Part shown: piece by piece, positions 1 through 8,492 of the stretch
Position numbering within the stretch: the first letter of the stretch is position 1
Layout: each line of letters opens with the position of its first letter
Origin: Mycolicibacterium mageritense
GTDB taxonomy: Bacteria > Actinomycetota > Actinomycetes > Mycobacteriales > Mycobacteriaceae
Length of the DNA stretch: 64,000 nt
Assembly: GCF_010727475.1 (NCBI RefSeq)
Contig: NZ_AP022567.1
Span: forward strand, 4,650,001 to 4,714,000
Direction of reading: 5' to 3'
Position numbers and translations under genes: made by a program
The notes under the pieces: model-generated
Databases searched by the model: none
What the model saw: only the letters and a program-made list of their open reading frames with translations
What the model was told of the DNA's origin: nothing

Positions 1-680
1 AATGGCGTCACCCGGAACCCGATTGTCACGGCAGGGCCGACCGCTGTCCGGACCGCTTCGGCGACCGCGAGTGGGAAGCGTGCCCGCCGCGCCGGATCAC
101 CGCCCCAGTCGTCGTTGCGCTGATTGGCTCGTGGTGAGAAGAACTGATGGATCAGATAGTGGTTGGCCCCGTGGATTTCGATCCCGTCGAACCCGGCCCG
201 CACACCGAGCGCGGCGGCCCTCCCGAATGCGGTTATGAGGTCATCGATCTCGCCGCTGTGCAGCTCACGTGGGGTACGGGCATCGGGACGTGCGGACGGG
301 ATCGGCGACGGACCGCGGATCCCGCCGGGGCCGACCAGGCCTGGCAACGCGATGCGCCCGCCGTCGTAGAGCTGCAGCAGGGTCAGCGCGCCGCCGCGGC
401 CGATCGCTTGCGCGACGGCCCGCAGGCTTTCCAGGTGATCATCGGTCGAAGCCCCGATGCCCTGCCAGGACCGGCCGTCCTCGTGCACATATGCGCACGA
501 GGTCACGGCGGCCCCGAATTCGGTGGCTCCGCGGCGGTCCAGGTACCGCAACTCGTCCTCGGTCACGCGCCCCTGCGCGTCGGACGAGTTGGTGGTCATC
601 GGTGCGAGCATGAAGCGGTTACGGAGTGTCGCTCCGGAGGCAAGGCGTAGTGGTGACCAGGGATCGGTGATCGTGCGCAT
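1..680 (-). CDS. Old-yellow-enzyme family NADH:flavin oxidoreductase, partial (3' end outside window)
   Basis: FMN-dependent TIM-barrel oxidoreductase that typically reduces activated C=C bonds. Reading the minus strand from the ATG at 680 gives MRTITDPWSPLRLASGATLRN, the usual OYE start, then an APMTTN segment. Around residue 170 is the active-site stretch EIHGANHYLIHQFFSP, with the His and Asn that hold substrate. The frame stays open to base 1, so the C-terminal third is missing. AGGAG lies 5 bases before the start. It is the last visible gene of a minus-strand set (hydratase-like, IclR, DUF2848, this), suggesting a role in the neighbouring ring-degradation pathway; the substrate is unknown. 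Confidence 0.85.
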   Translation of the reverse strand, partial: MRTITDPWSPLRLASGATLRNRFMLAPMTTNSSDAQGRVTEDELRYLDRRGATEFGAAVTSCAYVHEDGRSWQGIGASTDDHLESLRAVAQAIGRGGALTLLQLYDGGRIALPGLVGPGGIRGPSPIPSARPDARTPRELHSGEIDDLITAFGRAAALGVRAGFDGIEIHGANHYLIHQFFSPRANQRNDDWGGDPARRARFPLAVAEAVRTAVGPAVTIGFRVTP

Positions 681-732
681 CGCGGCTCCTTGTGGCACGT
701 CTGCGGGGAAGCGTCGGACAGTCACGGTCTCC

Positions 733-1425
733 TCAATCGACGGCCGTGGGCGTCTGCCGCACCGAGTAGGACAGTGAGATGGCGTCGTCCGTGACGGGGT
801 CGCGCAGTTCCACACCCCATCCCGTACTGAACTGGTTGACGTCGGGACGCATTGGGATGGTTCCGGACATCAGCACGGTGCCCGGGTTGAGCAGCTCGCG
901 GGAGCGCAACTCCTCGACCCAGAACAGCGGCGACAGCAGTTCGGTCAGGGTGCCCTGCTGGATCACCTCGATGCCGGAATCGGTCTCGACCGTGCCGGTC
1001 AGGGTGAACTCGTCGAGGCGGTCCGCGATGGTGGCCAGGCGCCAGGCCCGGCGGGCCAGCACATCGGGCGCGGCCTGTTTGCTCCAGGCCACTCCGTGCT
1101 GTTCGAGGCGCCGGTCGGTGTGATCACAGGCGGCTGTGAGCAGCAGATCGCCGGGTCCGCTGCCGGCCACCACCAGCGCCCATTCCGCCTCGCCCGAGGT
1201 GAGCTCGTGCTGGACGTCGATCTCTTCGGTCTGCATCGCCAGGTAGGAGGCGATGGGGTAGATGCAGGGGATGCGGGTGGGCGCGGGCACACCCAACTCG
1301 GCGAGCTCGTCGATGTGGGCGGTCACGTCGGCTTGGCTGCGACCCGCGTATCCGGCGTTGAGCAGCGTATCGACGTCGACGGTGACCATCTCGTCATCGC
1401 GCAGCGTGAAGGTGAGTTGTGGCAT
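733..1425 (-). CDS. DUF2848 family protein
   Basis: A 230-residue protein matching the DUF2848 family, which resembles the fumarylacetoacetate-hydrolase fold; no reaction is established. I start it at the ATG at 1425 (MPQLTFTLRD), preceded by AGGA at good spacing, rather than at a longer in-frame start at 1545 that lacks a site. Recognisable segments include VVAGSGPGDLL near residue 90 and LNPGTVLMSGTIPMR near residue 180. The latter resembles the gating segment of acylpyruvase-like proteins. It sits between the IclR gene and the flavin oxidoreductase on the same strand, so a role in opening or hydrolysing a pathway intermediate is an inference. Confidence 0.75.
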   Translation of the reverse strand: MPQLTFTLRDDEMVTVDVDTLLNAGYAGRSQADVTAHIDELAELGVPAPTRIPCIYPIASYLAMQTEEIDVQHELTSGEAEWALVVAGSGPGDLLLTAACDHTDRRLEQHGVAWSKQAAPDVLARRAWRLATIADRLDEFTLTGTVETDSGIEVIQQGTLTELLSPLFWVEELRSRELLNPGTVLMSGTIPMRPDVNQFSTGWGVELRDPVTDDAISLSYSVRQTPTAVD

Positions 1426-1507
1426 GGGTGTCCTGACTGTCGACAGGCCTCGGTCGAGACCTGATGGGTGGGCAAAGCGTTGGAGCACAGGGATTTTCGA
1501 GGGGAGG

Positions 1508-2362
1508 TCACCGTGTGGCGCGACGCCAGGCGGCTTCCTGGACATGTCGCGCGATGCCGGCGGCTGCCGTCCGGACAGCCGGTGCCGCGTCGGCGGGCCG
1601 GAATCGATGTACCGGACCCGAGATCGAGACCGCCGCGACGATCGCGCCCGACCAGCTCCGGATGGGAGCCGCGATACAGGTCAGGCCAGGTTGGCTCTCC
1701 TGGCGGTCGTACGCCACGCCGCAATGCCGGATGGCGGCCAGGTAGCGATCGAGTTGCGCGGCCGAGGAGACACTCAACGACGTGGCGGGCCGAAGGTTCG
1801 CCGAGACGCGGGCGATGACCTTCTGGTCGCTGAACGCCAGCAGTGCCTTTCCGATCGCGGTGTTCGCGGCGCGCAGCCGGCCCCCGACGCACGCGGGCGA
1901 GTTCACCCCGTTGTGGCCGTGGATCTTGTCGATGTACAGGACGTCCTGGCCGGTCAGGATGCCGAGATTCACTGTTTCATGGGTGATCTCGTAGAGGTCG
2001 AGCAGATGTGGCAGTGCGACGCGGCGCAATTCGTGGTTGTCCGGTTGGCTGCCGAGCGCGGCCAGCTCGTTGAGCCGTGCTCCGGGGGAGTATTCGGTGC
2101 CGCGTTTGGTCACCATGTCCCAGTCGACGAGGACGGCCAGCAGGCGGTGTGCGGTCGATTTGGGCAGCTGTGCCTGACGCGCGATCTCCGAGACCCCCAT
2201 GGCCGGGCGATTCGGTGTGAAACAACTCAGCAGCGCGAGAGCCTTGGCAACCGAGGTCGATGAGTCCGGATCCAGCGGACGGTCGGCGACCAACTGCACG
2301 GCGGACGTTCGATGCAGTGGGCGGGACGGTGGGGACACCACGGTAGGGCTGATCGTTGTCAT
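1508..2362 (-). CDS. IclR family transcriptional regulator
   Basis: A 284-residue regulator with an N-terminal winged helix (SVAKALALLSCFTPNRPAMG, then SEIARQAQLPKSTAHRLLAV) and a C-terminal effector-binding domain. The start at 2362 is set by AGGAGG six bases upstream; a longer frame to 2422 lacks such a site. IclR proteins in catabolic clusters usually sense an aromatic acid or ring-cleavage product. It lies within the minus arm, facing away from the plus-strand ring-degradation operon across the 3323-3522 region. Local regulation of both arms is the likely role, inferred from position. Confidence 0.9.
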   Translation of the reverse strand: MTTISPTVVSPPSRPLHRTSAVQLVADRPLDPDSSTSVAKALALLSCFTPNRPAMGVSEIARQAQLPKSTAHRLLAVLVDWDMVTKRGTEYSPGARLNELAALGSQPDNHELRRVALPHLLDLYEITHETVNLGILTGQDVLYIDKIHGHNGVNSPACVGGRLRAANTAIGKALLAFSDQKVIARVSANLRPATSLSVSSAAQLDRYLAAIRHCGVAYDRQESQPGLTCIAAPIRSWSGAIVAAVSISGPVHRFRPADAAPAVRTAAAGIARHVQEAAWRRATR

Positions 2363-2548
2363 CGTTGCCTCCTGGGGCTTCAGTTCGGCGGGGATCGGCC
2401 CGGATGTGCGGCACTGGCGCATTCGGCCTGGTGCCCGACGGTATGGCAGCAGTGGCGCGAGTCACATCCGGGGAATTACCGAAAAGACACCTACTTAACG
2501 GCTCGCTACGTCCCGGTGAACCGACCGTGAGCTGGCCCGGCGCCGCCG

Positions 2549-3322
2549 TTAGCACGCCAGGGTGACCGACCCCAGCGACGAGAACCGGGCGGTGACCGGG
2601 AATCCGACGGGCAGTGGTACCGGTGCCGTCCCGACGAGTACCGTCCAGCCCACCTCGATCGCATGACCGCGCCGGGCAAGACAGTTCGCCGCGGCCGCGA
2701 GTGCCTCGGCGGGATGGCTTCTGGCCACCGCATCGAAACGTGTCACGGTGGCTGTCCCGGCAGCGACGGTGATGCCGGCCTCTTCCCGCGACAGGTCCAG
2801 GCCGGTGGGGGCGAACCCGACCGGTCCGGTGAGGTAATACGACGCGGACAGGTTGTCGGCGACCAGGTCGGGCGCAGTGCACCGGCGGTCCGCGTAGCGG
2901 CTGTCCGTGACTTCCAGGCCCGCGAACACGAGGTCGACCGCCGCCAGCGCGGCCGCCGCGGTGACGCCGGGGCCGCAGAGCCGCCGGCCCGTGACGAACG
3001 CGATCACCGCTTCGACACCGGGATCGACGAGCAACTCCGTGGGCAGGTGATCGCTTGTACGCAGTGCCATCGCGTCGGTCAGCCACCCGGTCAGCGGTGT
3101 CACCGAGGACCGAGACTGCACCGTGATGCCGACGACGTGCTCGCCGCACTCGATCCGCTGGCTCACGGCCTCGTCCTGAATCCGATAAGCGAGATCGAAG
3201 TTCAGATCGCGGCATTCCGCCGAAAGTGACGGTATCCGTTGCTTCTTGGCCTGCGCGCTCAGCAGCCTTCCGGCAATGGAGTCGACAGTGGGCTGGATTG
3301 TGGTGCTGAGTTCGATGTTCAC
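2549..3322 (-). CDS. Degenerate 2-keto-4-pentenoate hydratase / 4-oxalocrotonate decarboxylase homologue
   Basis: A 257-residue member of the hydratase/decarboxylase family, clearly related to the intact protein at 17327-18118: TPLTGWLTDAMAL here matches SPLTAWLTDAMSL there, and VFAGLEVTDSRYA matches VYAGLEVIDSRYT. Key positions are lost. The GMKLGLTS loop carrying the catalytic Lys is replaced by VGITVQS with a deletion of about eight residues. The metal motif VEPEI is VEAVI, so the second Glu is Val (residue 106); the third Glu (137) remains. AGGTG precedes the ATG. The reading frame is clean, which suggests it is kept under selection as a pseudoenzyme or for a new reaction. Confidence 0.85.
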   Translation of the reverse strand: MNIELSTTIQPTVDSIAGRLLSAQAKKQRIPSLSAECRDLNFDLAYRIQDEAVSQRIECGEHVVGITVQSRSSVTPLTGWLTDAMALRTSDHLPTELLVDPGVEAVIAFVTGRRLCGPGVTAAAALAAVDLVFAGLEVTDSRYADRRCTAPDLVADNLSASYYLTGPVGFAPTGLDLSREEAGITVAAGTATVTRFDAVARSHPAEALAAAANCLARRGHAIEVGWTVLVGTAPVPLPVGFPVTARFSSLGSVTLAC

Positions 3323-3522
3323 CTGCGGGTGCTCCTGAATCGTCGGTGTGCCGGGCGTTCACCGTGACGGTTGGTCGCGATCGAGGGGAATGTGCGCGGT
3401 CTGAACCGTGGAACGCCGGCGGGCGGCATGCCACCCTGCGGAACGGTGCCGTTGCCCATCCCCGAACCAGGCGGAAACCTGCTGTGCCGATGCCTGTTCG
3501 AAGCACGGAAGGGAAACGGTGC
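3323..3522. promoter_or_regulatory. Divergent regulatory region of the aromatic cluster
   Basis: 200 bases between the minus arm and the plus operon. It must hold both promoters. Visible symmetry: AACGG-TG-CCGTT at 3442-3453 and a near-palindrome GGGCGGCATGCCACCC just upstream at 3421-3436. Either could be an operator for the IclR protein, but neither matches a consensus I can name, and no clear -35/-10 pair stands out. Confidence 0.4.
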
Positions 3523-4284
3523 ATGGCGATATTGACGGTCGATGGCGTTGATCTCTACTACGAGGATCACGGGAGCGGAGAACCACTGCTACTGGTGCAC
3601 GGCGCCGCGGCGTCGGGGCGATGGTTCGGCGATCTGATTCCCCAACTGGCGGCCAAGTACCGGGTGATCGTGCCGGATCTGCGCGGGCTGGGACGCAGTG
3701 CGCGGGTGGCGCCGTTGGAACGCCCGCAGGTGTGGGTGGCCGACCTCTGGCGCCTGCTGGACTCACTCGGCTTGGACCGCGTCCATCTCGCCGGTGTGTC
3801 GCTCGGCTCACGGATCGCCGGGCGGATGGTGCTCGACAACCGGGCACGGGTCGCGACGCTGACCGTGGACGCGCCGATCATCGGATTGAGCAAGAGCGGA
3901 AACGCTTCGCTCAATTCGGTTTTCACGGCCGTGGACCCGGAGAGTGCTCAGGCCCGCGAGTGGAGTGATCTGCACGGGGACGACTGGCGCGATGCCGTCC
4001 GGTTCTACGCCGAGACCCGGAGCACCGAACAGTTCCAGGAGTACTTCACCCTGCGACCGCATCTGGCGGACATCGACGTCCCCACCCTGATCTGCCGCGG
4101 TGACCTCGATGATGCTATCCACCCGGTGGACGACGCGTTCATCTGGCACAAGCAGGCACCCGACACCCAGTTGTTCATCGCTCCGGGCCTGACCCAGTCA
4201 TCGATCATGTTGGAGCGGGCGGCGAACTTCGTCACCGAATTCGAGGTATTCCAGGCGCGTTGCGCGCTCGGAACCGCGGCATGA
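3523..4284 (+). CDS. Alpha/beta hydrolase homologue lacking the usual catalytic histidine
   Basis: A 253-residue alpha/beta-hydrolase. It has the oxyanion segment LLLVHGAAASG (residues 22-32), a nucleophile elbow GVSLGS with Ser93, and an acidic region GDLDDAIHP near 195. The C-terminal part that should contain the G-H-x-x-x-x-E motif reads PGLTQSSIMLERAANF, with no His at or near the position and none afterwards. Start at 3523 follows GGAAGGGAAA. It is the first gene of the plus operon and overlaps the next gene by ATGA. By family it would be a C-C-bond hydrolase after ring cleavage, but activity is doubtful. Confidence 0.85.
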   Translation: MAILTVDGVDLYYEDHGSGEPLLLVHGAAASGRWFGDLIPQLAAKYRVIVPDLRGLGRSARVAPLERPQVWVADLWRLLDSLGLDRVHLAGVSLGSRIAGRMVLDNRARVATLTVDAPIIGLSKSGNASLNSVFTAVDPESAQAREWSDLHGDDWRDAVRFYAETRSTEQFQEYFTLRPHLADIDVPTLICRGDLDDAIHPVDDAFIWHKQAPDTQLFIAPGLTQSSIMLERAANFVTEFEVFQARCALGTAA

Positions 4285-4928
4285 CCCGAGCGCTCGTCAC
4301 CGGATTCGGCGCATACGCAACCGAGAGCGACAATCCCAGCGGTCTGATCGCGCAACGGTTGGACGGACAGCAGATCGCAGGCCTGGACGTAGCCGCCCGC
4401 GTGCTGCCGGTGGACACCGAACTGGTGCACGACGTGTTGGCCGAGGCCATCGAGTCACTCCAGCCTGCGGTCGTGGTGCTGACGGGCGTCGCACCCGGCC
4501 GCACGGCACCCGCGGTGGAACGCGTCGCGGTCAATGTGCGGGACTTTCCGATTCCCGATACCGCGCAGCGGGTTCCGATCGACGAACCGGTGGTCGACGG
4601 CGGTCCCTCCGCCTATCTGAGCACGTTGCCGGTCAAGGCGATCGTGGACGGTTGGCGGCGTGCGGGGCTGGCCGGCTACGTCTCCAACACGGCCGGAACC
4701 TATCTGTGCAACCAGGTGTTCTACCTGGCCCGGCATCTGTGTCGCGTCCCGGGCGCGCGGGTCGGGATGGTGCACCTGCCCGTGACACCTGCCCGGTCGA
4801 CCGCGAGTACACCACCGCTGCCGTCCGTCCCGGTCGAAGTTCTCGAACATCAGGTACGACTGGCACTTTCGGTCTCGGCCGAGCACCAGGGAGACGACCT
4901 GCGGATCGGCGGAGGGGCGATCAGTTGA
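4281..4928 (+). CDS. pcp: Pyroglutamyl-peptidase I family cysteine hydrolase
   Basis: A 215-residue protein of peptidase family C15, the usual length. The catalytic triad is readable: Glu80 in VERVAVN, Cys143 in SNTAGTYLCNQ, His165 in MVHLPVTP. These correspond to the Glu, Cys and His of bacterial Pcp. Classical Pcp removes N-terminal pyroglutamate, a five-membered lactam amide. Here the gene is translationally coupled at both ends (ATGA overlap with the upstream hydrolase, TTGA overlap with the downstream one) inside a ring-degradation operon. Hydrolysis of a lactam or amide pathway intermediate is therefore more plausible than housekeeping peptidase work; that is inference. Confidence 0.9.
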   Translation: MTRALVTGFGAYATESDNPSGLIAQRLDGQQIAGLDVAARVLPVDTELVHDVLAEAIESLQPAVVVLTGVAPGRTAPAVERVAVNVRDFPIPDTAQRVPIDEPVVDGGPSAYLSTLPVKAIVDGWRRAGLAGYVSNTAGTYLCNQVFYLARHLCRVPGARVGMVHLPVTPARSTASTPPLPSVPVEVLEHQVRLALSVSAEHQGDDLRIGGGAIS

Positions 4929-5782
4929 CGGCCACCACTCGGATGTTCTCGGAGCAGGGCAGTAGCCACACAGTGGCGATCGGCGGGCATCCGGTCCACT
5001 ATCACGATGTCGGTGCCGGTCCGCCGCTGGTGATGCCGCAGGCGTTCGGGCCGCTGCCCGGAACGACGGCCTGGCTGACCTACCATCGCACTCTCGGAGA
5101 GCTGGCTGCGCGTCATCGGTGCATCCTCGTGGACTACCCGAACTTCGGGCGCAGCGGACCGCGAGAGTTCCACGAGCCGGTGCACGACCTCTATGTGCGA
5201 AACACTCTCGGCATTCTGGACCGACTCGGGCTGGACACGGTCACCGCTCTTGGTGTCTCGACCGGGGGAACCGTGGCGATCGGTGTGGCGCTCGCCGCAC
5301 CGGGACGAGTGGAACGGTTGATCGTCGGCGGGTGTACTGCCTCGACCGGCGGTGACCCGTACCTGCTGGCTACGGCACCCACCGAGGTCGGACGCCTGTT
5401 CGACGAATGCCAATCGCGACCGCCGGACCGCGAACGCATCGCGAGATTGCTCCGCAGTCTCGTCTTCGATCCCGGGTTGATCGATGACGGCCTCGTCGAG
5501 CAGATGTACCGATGGCGGGTGGACAAGCCGCAACACGCCGAAGCCTGGGCCCGTTCGACCATCGTGGCGCGCAGCAATCTGGCCGCGTTACAGGCCGTGG
5601 TCGCGCCCACGCTGGTGGTTCATGGACGCCATGACCGCATGGTGCCCATGGAGGGGGCACTGCAGTTACTGAGCCATCTGCCGTCGGCGGATCTGGTGGT
5701 GTTGAACAAGTGCGGGCATTGGCCGCCGTTCGAACGCCCGTGGGACTTCGCCCGCGCCGTCCGTGCATTCCTTTCCTCGTGA
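4925..5782 (+). CDS. Alpha/beta hydrolase, probable meta-cleavage product (C-C bond) hydrolase
   Basis: A 285-residue hydrolase with an intact triad: Ser112 in GVSTGG, Asp in HGRHDRMVP, His in NKCGHWPPFERP. The last motif is typical of the BphD/HsaD/DmpD group that hydrolyses ring-cleavage products to 2-hydroxypenta-2,4-dienoate plus an acid. The start is a TTG: GGAGG at 4911-4915 lies nine bases before it, whereas the next ATG (4943) would be 27 bases away. TTG overlaps the pcp stop as TTGA, so the two are coupled. This is the better candidate for the hydrolytic step than the 3523 protein. Confidence 0.88.
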   Translation: MTATTRMFSEQGSSHTVAIGGHPVHYHDVGAGPPLVMPQAFGPLPGTTAWLTYHRTLGELAARHRCILVDYPNFGRSGPREFHEPVHDLYVRNTLGILDRLGLDTVTALGVSTGGTVAIGVALAAPGRVERLIVGGCTASTGGDPYLLATAPTEVGRLFDECQSRPPDRERIARLLRSLVFDPGLIDDGLVEQMYRWRVDKPQHAEAWARSTIVARSNLAALQAVVAPTLVVHGRHDRMVPMEGALQLLSHLPSADLVVLNKCGHWPPFERPWDFARAVRAFLSS

Positions 5783-5902
5783 ATGTTTCGAGTGTTCCGG
5801 TAGACGGATCGGTGCCGTTGCCCGTGGCCGGTGCGTTCACGAAAGCTGCATATCCGAGGCCGAACCGCGCGACTGACGCGGGCGGGCCGGGAAGGTAAAT
5901 TC

Positions 5903-6769
5903 ATGAATGAAGTTGTCGCACTGGGATATCTGGGCCTCCGCGCCACTGATCTGGATGCCTGGCGCACATACGGGACCGAGATTCTCGGCCTGCAGGACGT
6001 CTCGGCGCACGAGCATTGCGACGACCAGACCATCCTGCTGCGCGGTGACGAGCGGGGCTGGCGTTTGGCGATTCACCAGGCCGATACCGGCGGAGCGGCC
6101 TACGTCGGATGGGAAGTGCCGAACGGTGCGGCACTGGACCGGTTGGCCCGGCGCCTGCAGGACGCGGGTGTAGAGATACACCACGACCCGGACTGTGCCG
6201 CCCAGCGTCGGGTCGAGGCTCTCATCCGGTGTACCGATCCCGATGGTCACCGGTTGGAGTTCTCCTACGGTGCCCGGGTGCCGAAGCGGCCCTTCGTCTC
6301 GCCGAGAGGTATCCGGTTCGTGACCGGTGACCTCGGCATGGGGCACGTGTTCTTCTTCGTCACCGACCTCGCTGCCGCCAAGCGGTTCTACCTCGACGTG
6401 CTGGGCTTCCGCCTCACTGACACCATCGAATTCCACGGCCGCAAAGTCCATTTCGCGCACGTGAATCCGCGTCATCACAGTCTCGCGTTCGTCGAGAACG
6501 GCAACCTGGCGCCGGCCCTGGGCCACTTCATGCTCGAGGTCACCGACATCGACGACGTCGGGCGGACGCTCGACGTGGTGGACGCCGGTGGGGTTCAGCT
6601 CACCGAAACCCTGGGCCGGCACACCAACGACCTGGCGATCTCTTTCTTCATGAAGAATCCGTCCGGCTCCGAGGTCGAGTACGGCTACGACGGGCGATTG
6701 GTCGACGACGCCACGTGGCGCGTGTCGAGCTATGACGCCACGAGTTTGTGGGGACACCACCGTGACTGA
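5903..6769 (+). CDS. Type I extradiol ring-cleavage dioxygenase (two-VOC-domain, BphC-like)
   Basis: A 288-residue protein of two vicinal-oxygen-chelate domains. The C-terminal domain carries the Fe(II) triad: His in GMGHVFFFV (about 151), His in NPRHHSLAFV (about 196-197), Glu in SGSEVEYGYDG (about 260). It should cleave a catechol next to, not between, the two hydroxyls. AAGGTAAATTC precedes the start. It begins a second block after a 120-base gap following the hydrolase gene. A second extradiol enzyme lies at 11605, so two different catechols or two orders of substitution may be handled. Confidence 0.92.
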   Translation: MNEVVALGYLGLRATDLDAWRTYGTEILGLQDVSAHEHCDDQTILLRGDERGWRLAIHQADTGGAAYVGWEVPNGAALDRLARRLQDAGVEIHHDPDCAAQRRVEALIRCTDPDGHRLEFSYGARVPKRPFVSPRGIRFVTGDLGMGHVFFFVTDLAAAKRFYLDVLGFRLTDTIEFHGRKVHFAHVNPRHHSLAFVENGNLAPALGHFMLEVTDIDDVGRTLDVVDAGGVQLTETLGRHTNDLAISFFMKNPSGSEVEYGYDGRLVDDATWRVSSYDATSLWGHHRD

Positions 6770-6805
6770 TGCTCCGAAACCGCATGTCTCGACGGGAGCA
6801 CCCCG

Positions 6806-8047
6806 ATGACGCCCACCTACGTGGTCGTCGGAGCCAGTCTGGCCGGCGCCCGCGCGGTAGAGGCGTTGCGCAACGAGGGATTCGACGGCCGCATCATCCT
6901 CGTCGGCGCCGAGTACCACTTGCCCTACGATCGGCCGCCGCTGTCGAAAGAGGTGATTCTCGGGTCGAAGGATCCGGGCGACACGTTGATCCACAAGTCG
7001 GACTTCTATTCCCGCAACGACATCGAACTCCTGCTCGGATCCCGGGCCCGGCGGATCGATACGCACGGTCGCCGAGTCGAGCTGCACGACGGAGTGTCGG
7101 TCCAGGCCGACAAGGTGTTGTTGTGTACCGGTACGACGCCGCGCCGTCCGGAGATCCCGGGGTTGGATCTCGACGGCGTGCACTTCCTGCGGACCGTCGA
7201 CGACGCGGCGGCGATCCGTGACCGGATGCGGGCCGGTGCTGCCGTGGCGATCCTCGGGGGCGGGCTGATCGGCATCGAACTGGCCGCATCGGCACTGCAG
7301 CTCGGAAACCAGGTGACCGTGCTCGAACGAAGCGCTGCGGTGCTCGGCCGGGTGCTGCCGGAGCGAATCGCGCGGTGCCTGACGCGCTTCCACGTCGAAC
7401 AGGGCGTGCGCATGGTGACCGGTGCCAGGGTGGCCGCCGTCGAAGGCGACCACCGGGTACGGCGCGTCACGATGGACGACGGGACGGGCATCGAGGCTGA
7501 CCTGGTGGTCGTCGGGGTCGGGGTGACACCGGCGGTCGATGTGGCGGTCAATTCCGGAATCGATGTCGACAACGGCATCGTGGTCGACGAGTTCTGTGAG
7601 ACATCGGTGCCCGGTGTGTACGCCGCGGGCGACGTGGCGAGCTCGCCCTGCACCCACGACTCCGGACGAATCCGGTTGGAACACTGGCAAAACGCACAGA
7701 ATCAGGGAATCGCCGCCGCGCGTTCGATGGTGGGACGGCGGGAACCCTACCGCGACCTGCCGTGGTTCTGGTCGGACCAGGGCCAGACGAACATCCAGGT
7801 GGCCGGGCGGCTGCATCCGGAAGATCAGGTCGTATGGCGCGGCAGCCCGGAATCCATGCAATTCACGGCATTTCACCTGCGGGACAGTGTGTTGGTCGGA
7901 GCCGTCGGGGTGAACCAGCGGCGGGAGGTCCGGATGGCGATGAGCCTGATCGACCGGCGGGCCAGGCCGGAGCCGGCCTTGCTGTCCGACCCGGCCGTCG
8001 ATCTGCGCTCGATCGACGACGTCGCGACACCCGCGGGGCAACAGTGA
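6806..8047 (+). CDS. FAD-dependent ferredoxin reductase of a Rieske dioxygenase system
   Basis: A 413-residue flavoprotein of the BphA4/ThcD type. The FAD fingerprint TYVVVGASLAGARAVEALR is at the N-terminus, an NADH site near AVAILGGGLIGIELAA (about 150), and the second FAD motif VYAAGDVASSP near 275. It passes electrons from NADH to the Rieske ferredoxin encoded immediately downstream, which feeds the terminal oxygenase at 8493-10375. GGGAG precedes the ATG. Confidence 0.92.
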   Translation: MTPTYVVVGASLAGARAVEALRNEGFDGRIILVGAEYHLPYDRPPLSKEVILGSKDPGDTLIHKSDFYSRNDIELLLGSRARRIDTHGRRVELHDGVSVQADKVLLCTGTTPRRPEIPGLDLDGVHFLRTVDDAAAIRDRMRAGAAVAILGGGLIGIELAASALQLGNQVTVLERSAAVLGRVLPERIARCLTRFHVEQGVRMVTGARVAAVEGDHRVRRVTMDDGTGIEADLVVVGVGVTPAVDVAVNSGIDVDNGIVVDEFCETSVPGVYAAGDVASSPCTHDSGRIRLEHWQNAQNQGIAAARSMVGRREPYRDLPWFWSDQGQTNIQVAGRLHPEDQVVWRGSPESMQFTAFHLRDSVLVGAVGVNQRREVRMAMSLIDRRARPEPALLSDPAVDLRSIDDVATPAGQQ

Positions 8048-8061
8048 GGGAGGAATCGGCA

Positions 8062-8394
8062 ATGACGGCAATGGCAGAGTCCGAACACCTGGTCCGGGTG
8101 TGTCCGGTCGGAGAACTGGCGCCGGGCAACGTGAAACGGGTCGATGTCGATCCACCGATCGCGGTGTACAACATCGACGGCTCGTTCTACGCGACCGCCG
8201 ACTGGTGTACACACGACAGGTCGTCGCTGGCCGACGAGGGCTTCATCGACAACGGCCAGATCGAATGTGGCTGGCATTTCGCCAAGTTCTGTGTGCGCAC
8301 CGGCGCGGTCACCGCGCCGCCTGCGGTCCAACCGCTCGCGACCTATTCGGTCCAGGTGATCGATGACGTGGTGTACGTGGACGTAACCGGCTGA
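8062..8394 (+). CDS. Rieske [2Fe-2S] ferredoxin component
   Basis: A 110-residue small ferredoxin. The cluster ligands are in CTHDRSS and CGWHFAKFC (C-x-H then C-x-x-H, about 17 residues between pairs), as in BphA3 and NDO ferredoxins. GGGAGG lies just before the ATG at 8062, 14 bases after the reductase stop, so it is co-transcribed. It carries electrons from the reductase at 6806 to the dioxygenase alpha subunit. Confidence 0.93.
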   Translation: MTAMAESEHLVRVCPVGELAPGNVKRVDVDPPIAVYNIDGSFYATADWCTHDRSSLADEGFIDNGQIECGWHFAKFCVRTGAVTAPPAVQPLATYSVQVIDDVVYVDVTG

Positions 8395-8492
8395 GTGACG
8401 TTCCGGCGTCCAGAACGGTTGCATCGACTGGCATTTCGCATGCTGATTAGCTCAACAAACAGTCCTCGAATGTGAACTGAAGGGAAATGATC

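Noticed and set aside
5837..8212. A 791-codon minus-strand frame opposite the extradiol dioxygenase and reductase genes
   Set aside because: Composition is that of a shadow frame, and the plus-strand genes carry complete family motifs and ribosome sites.
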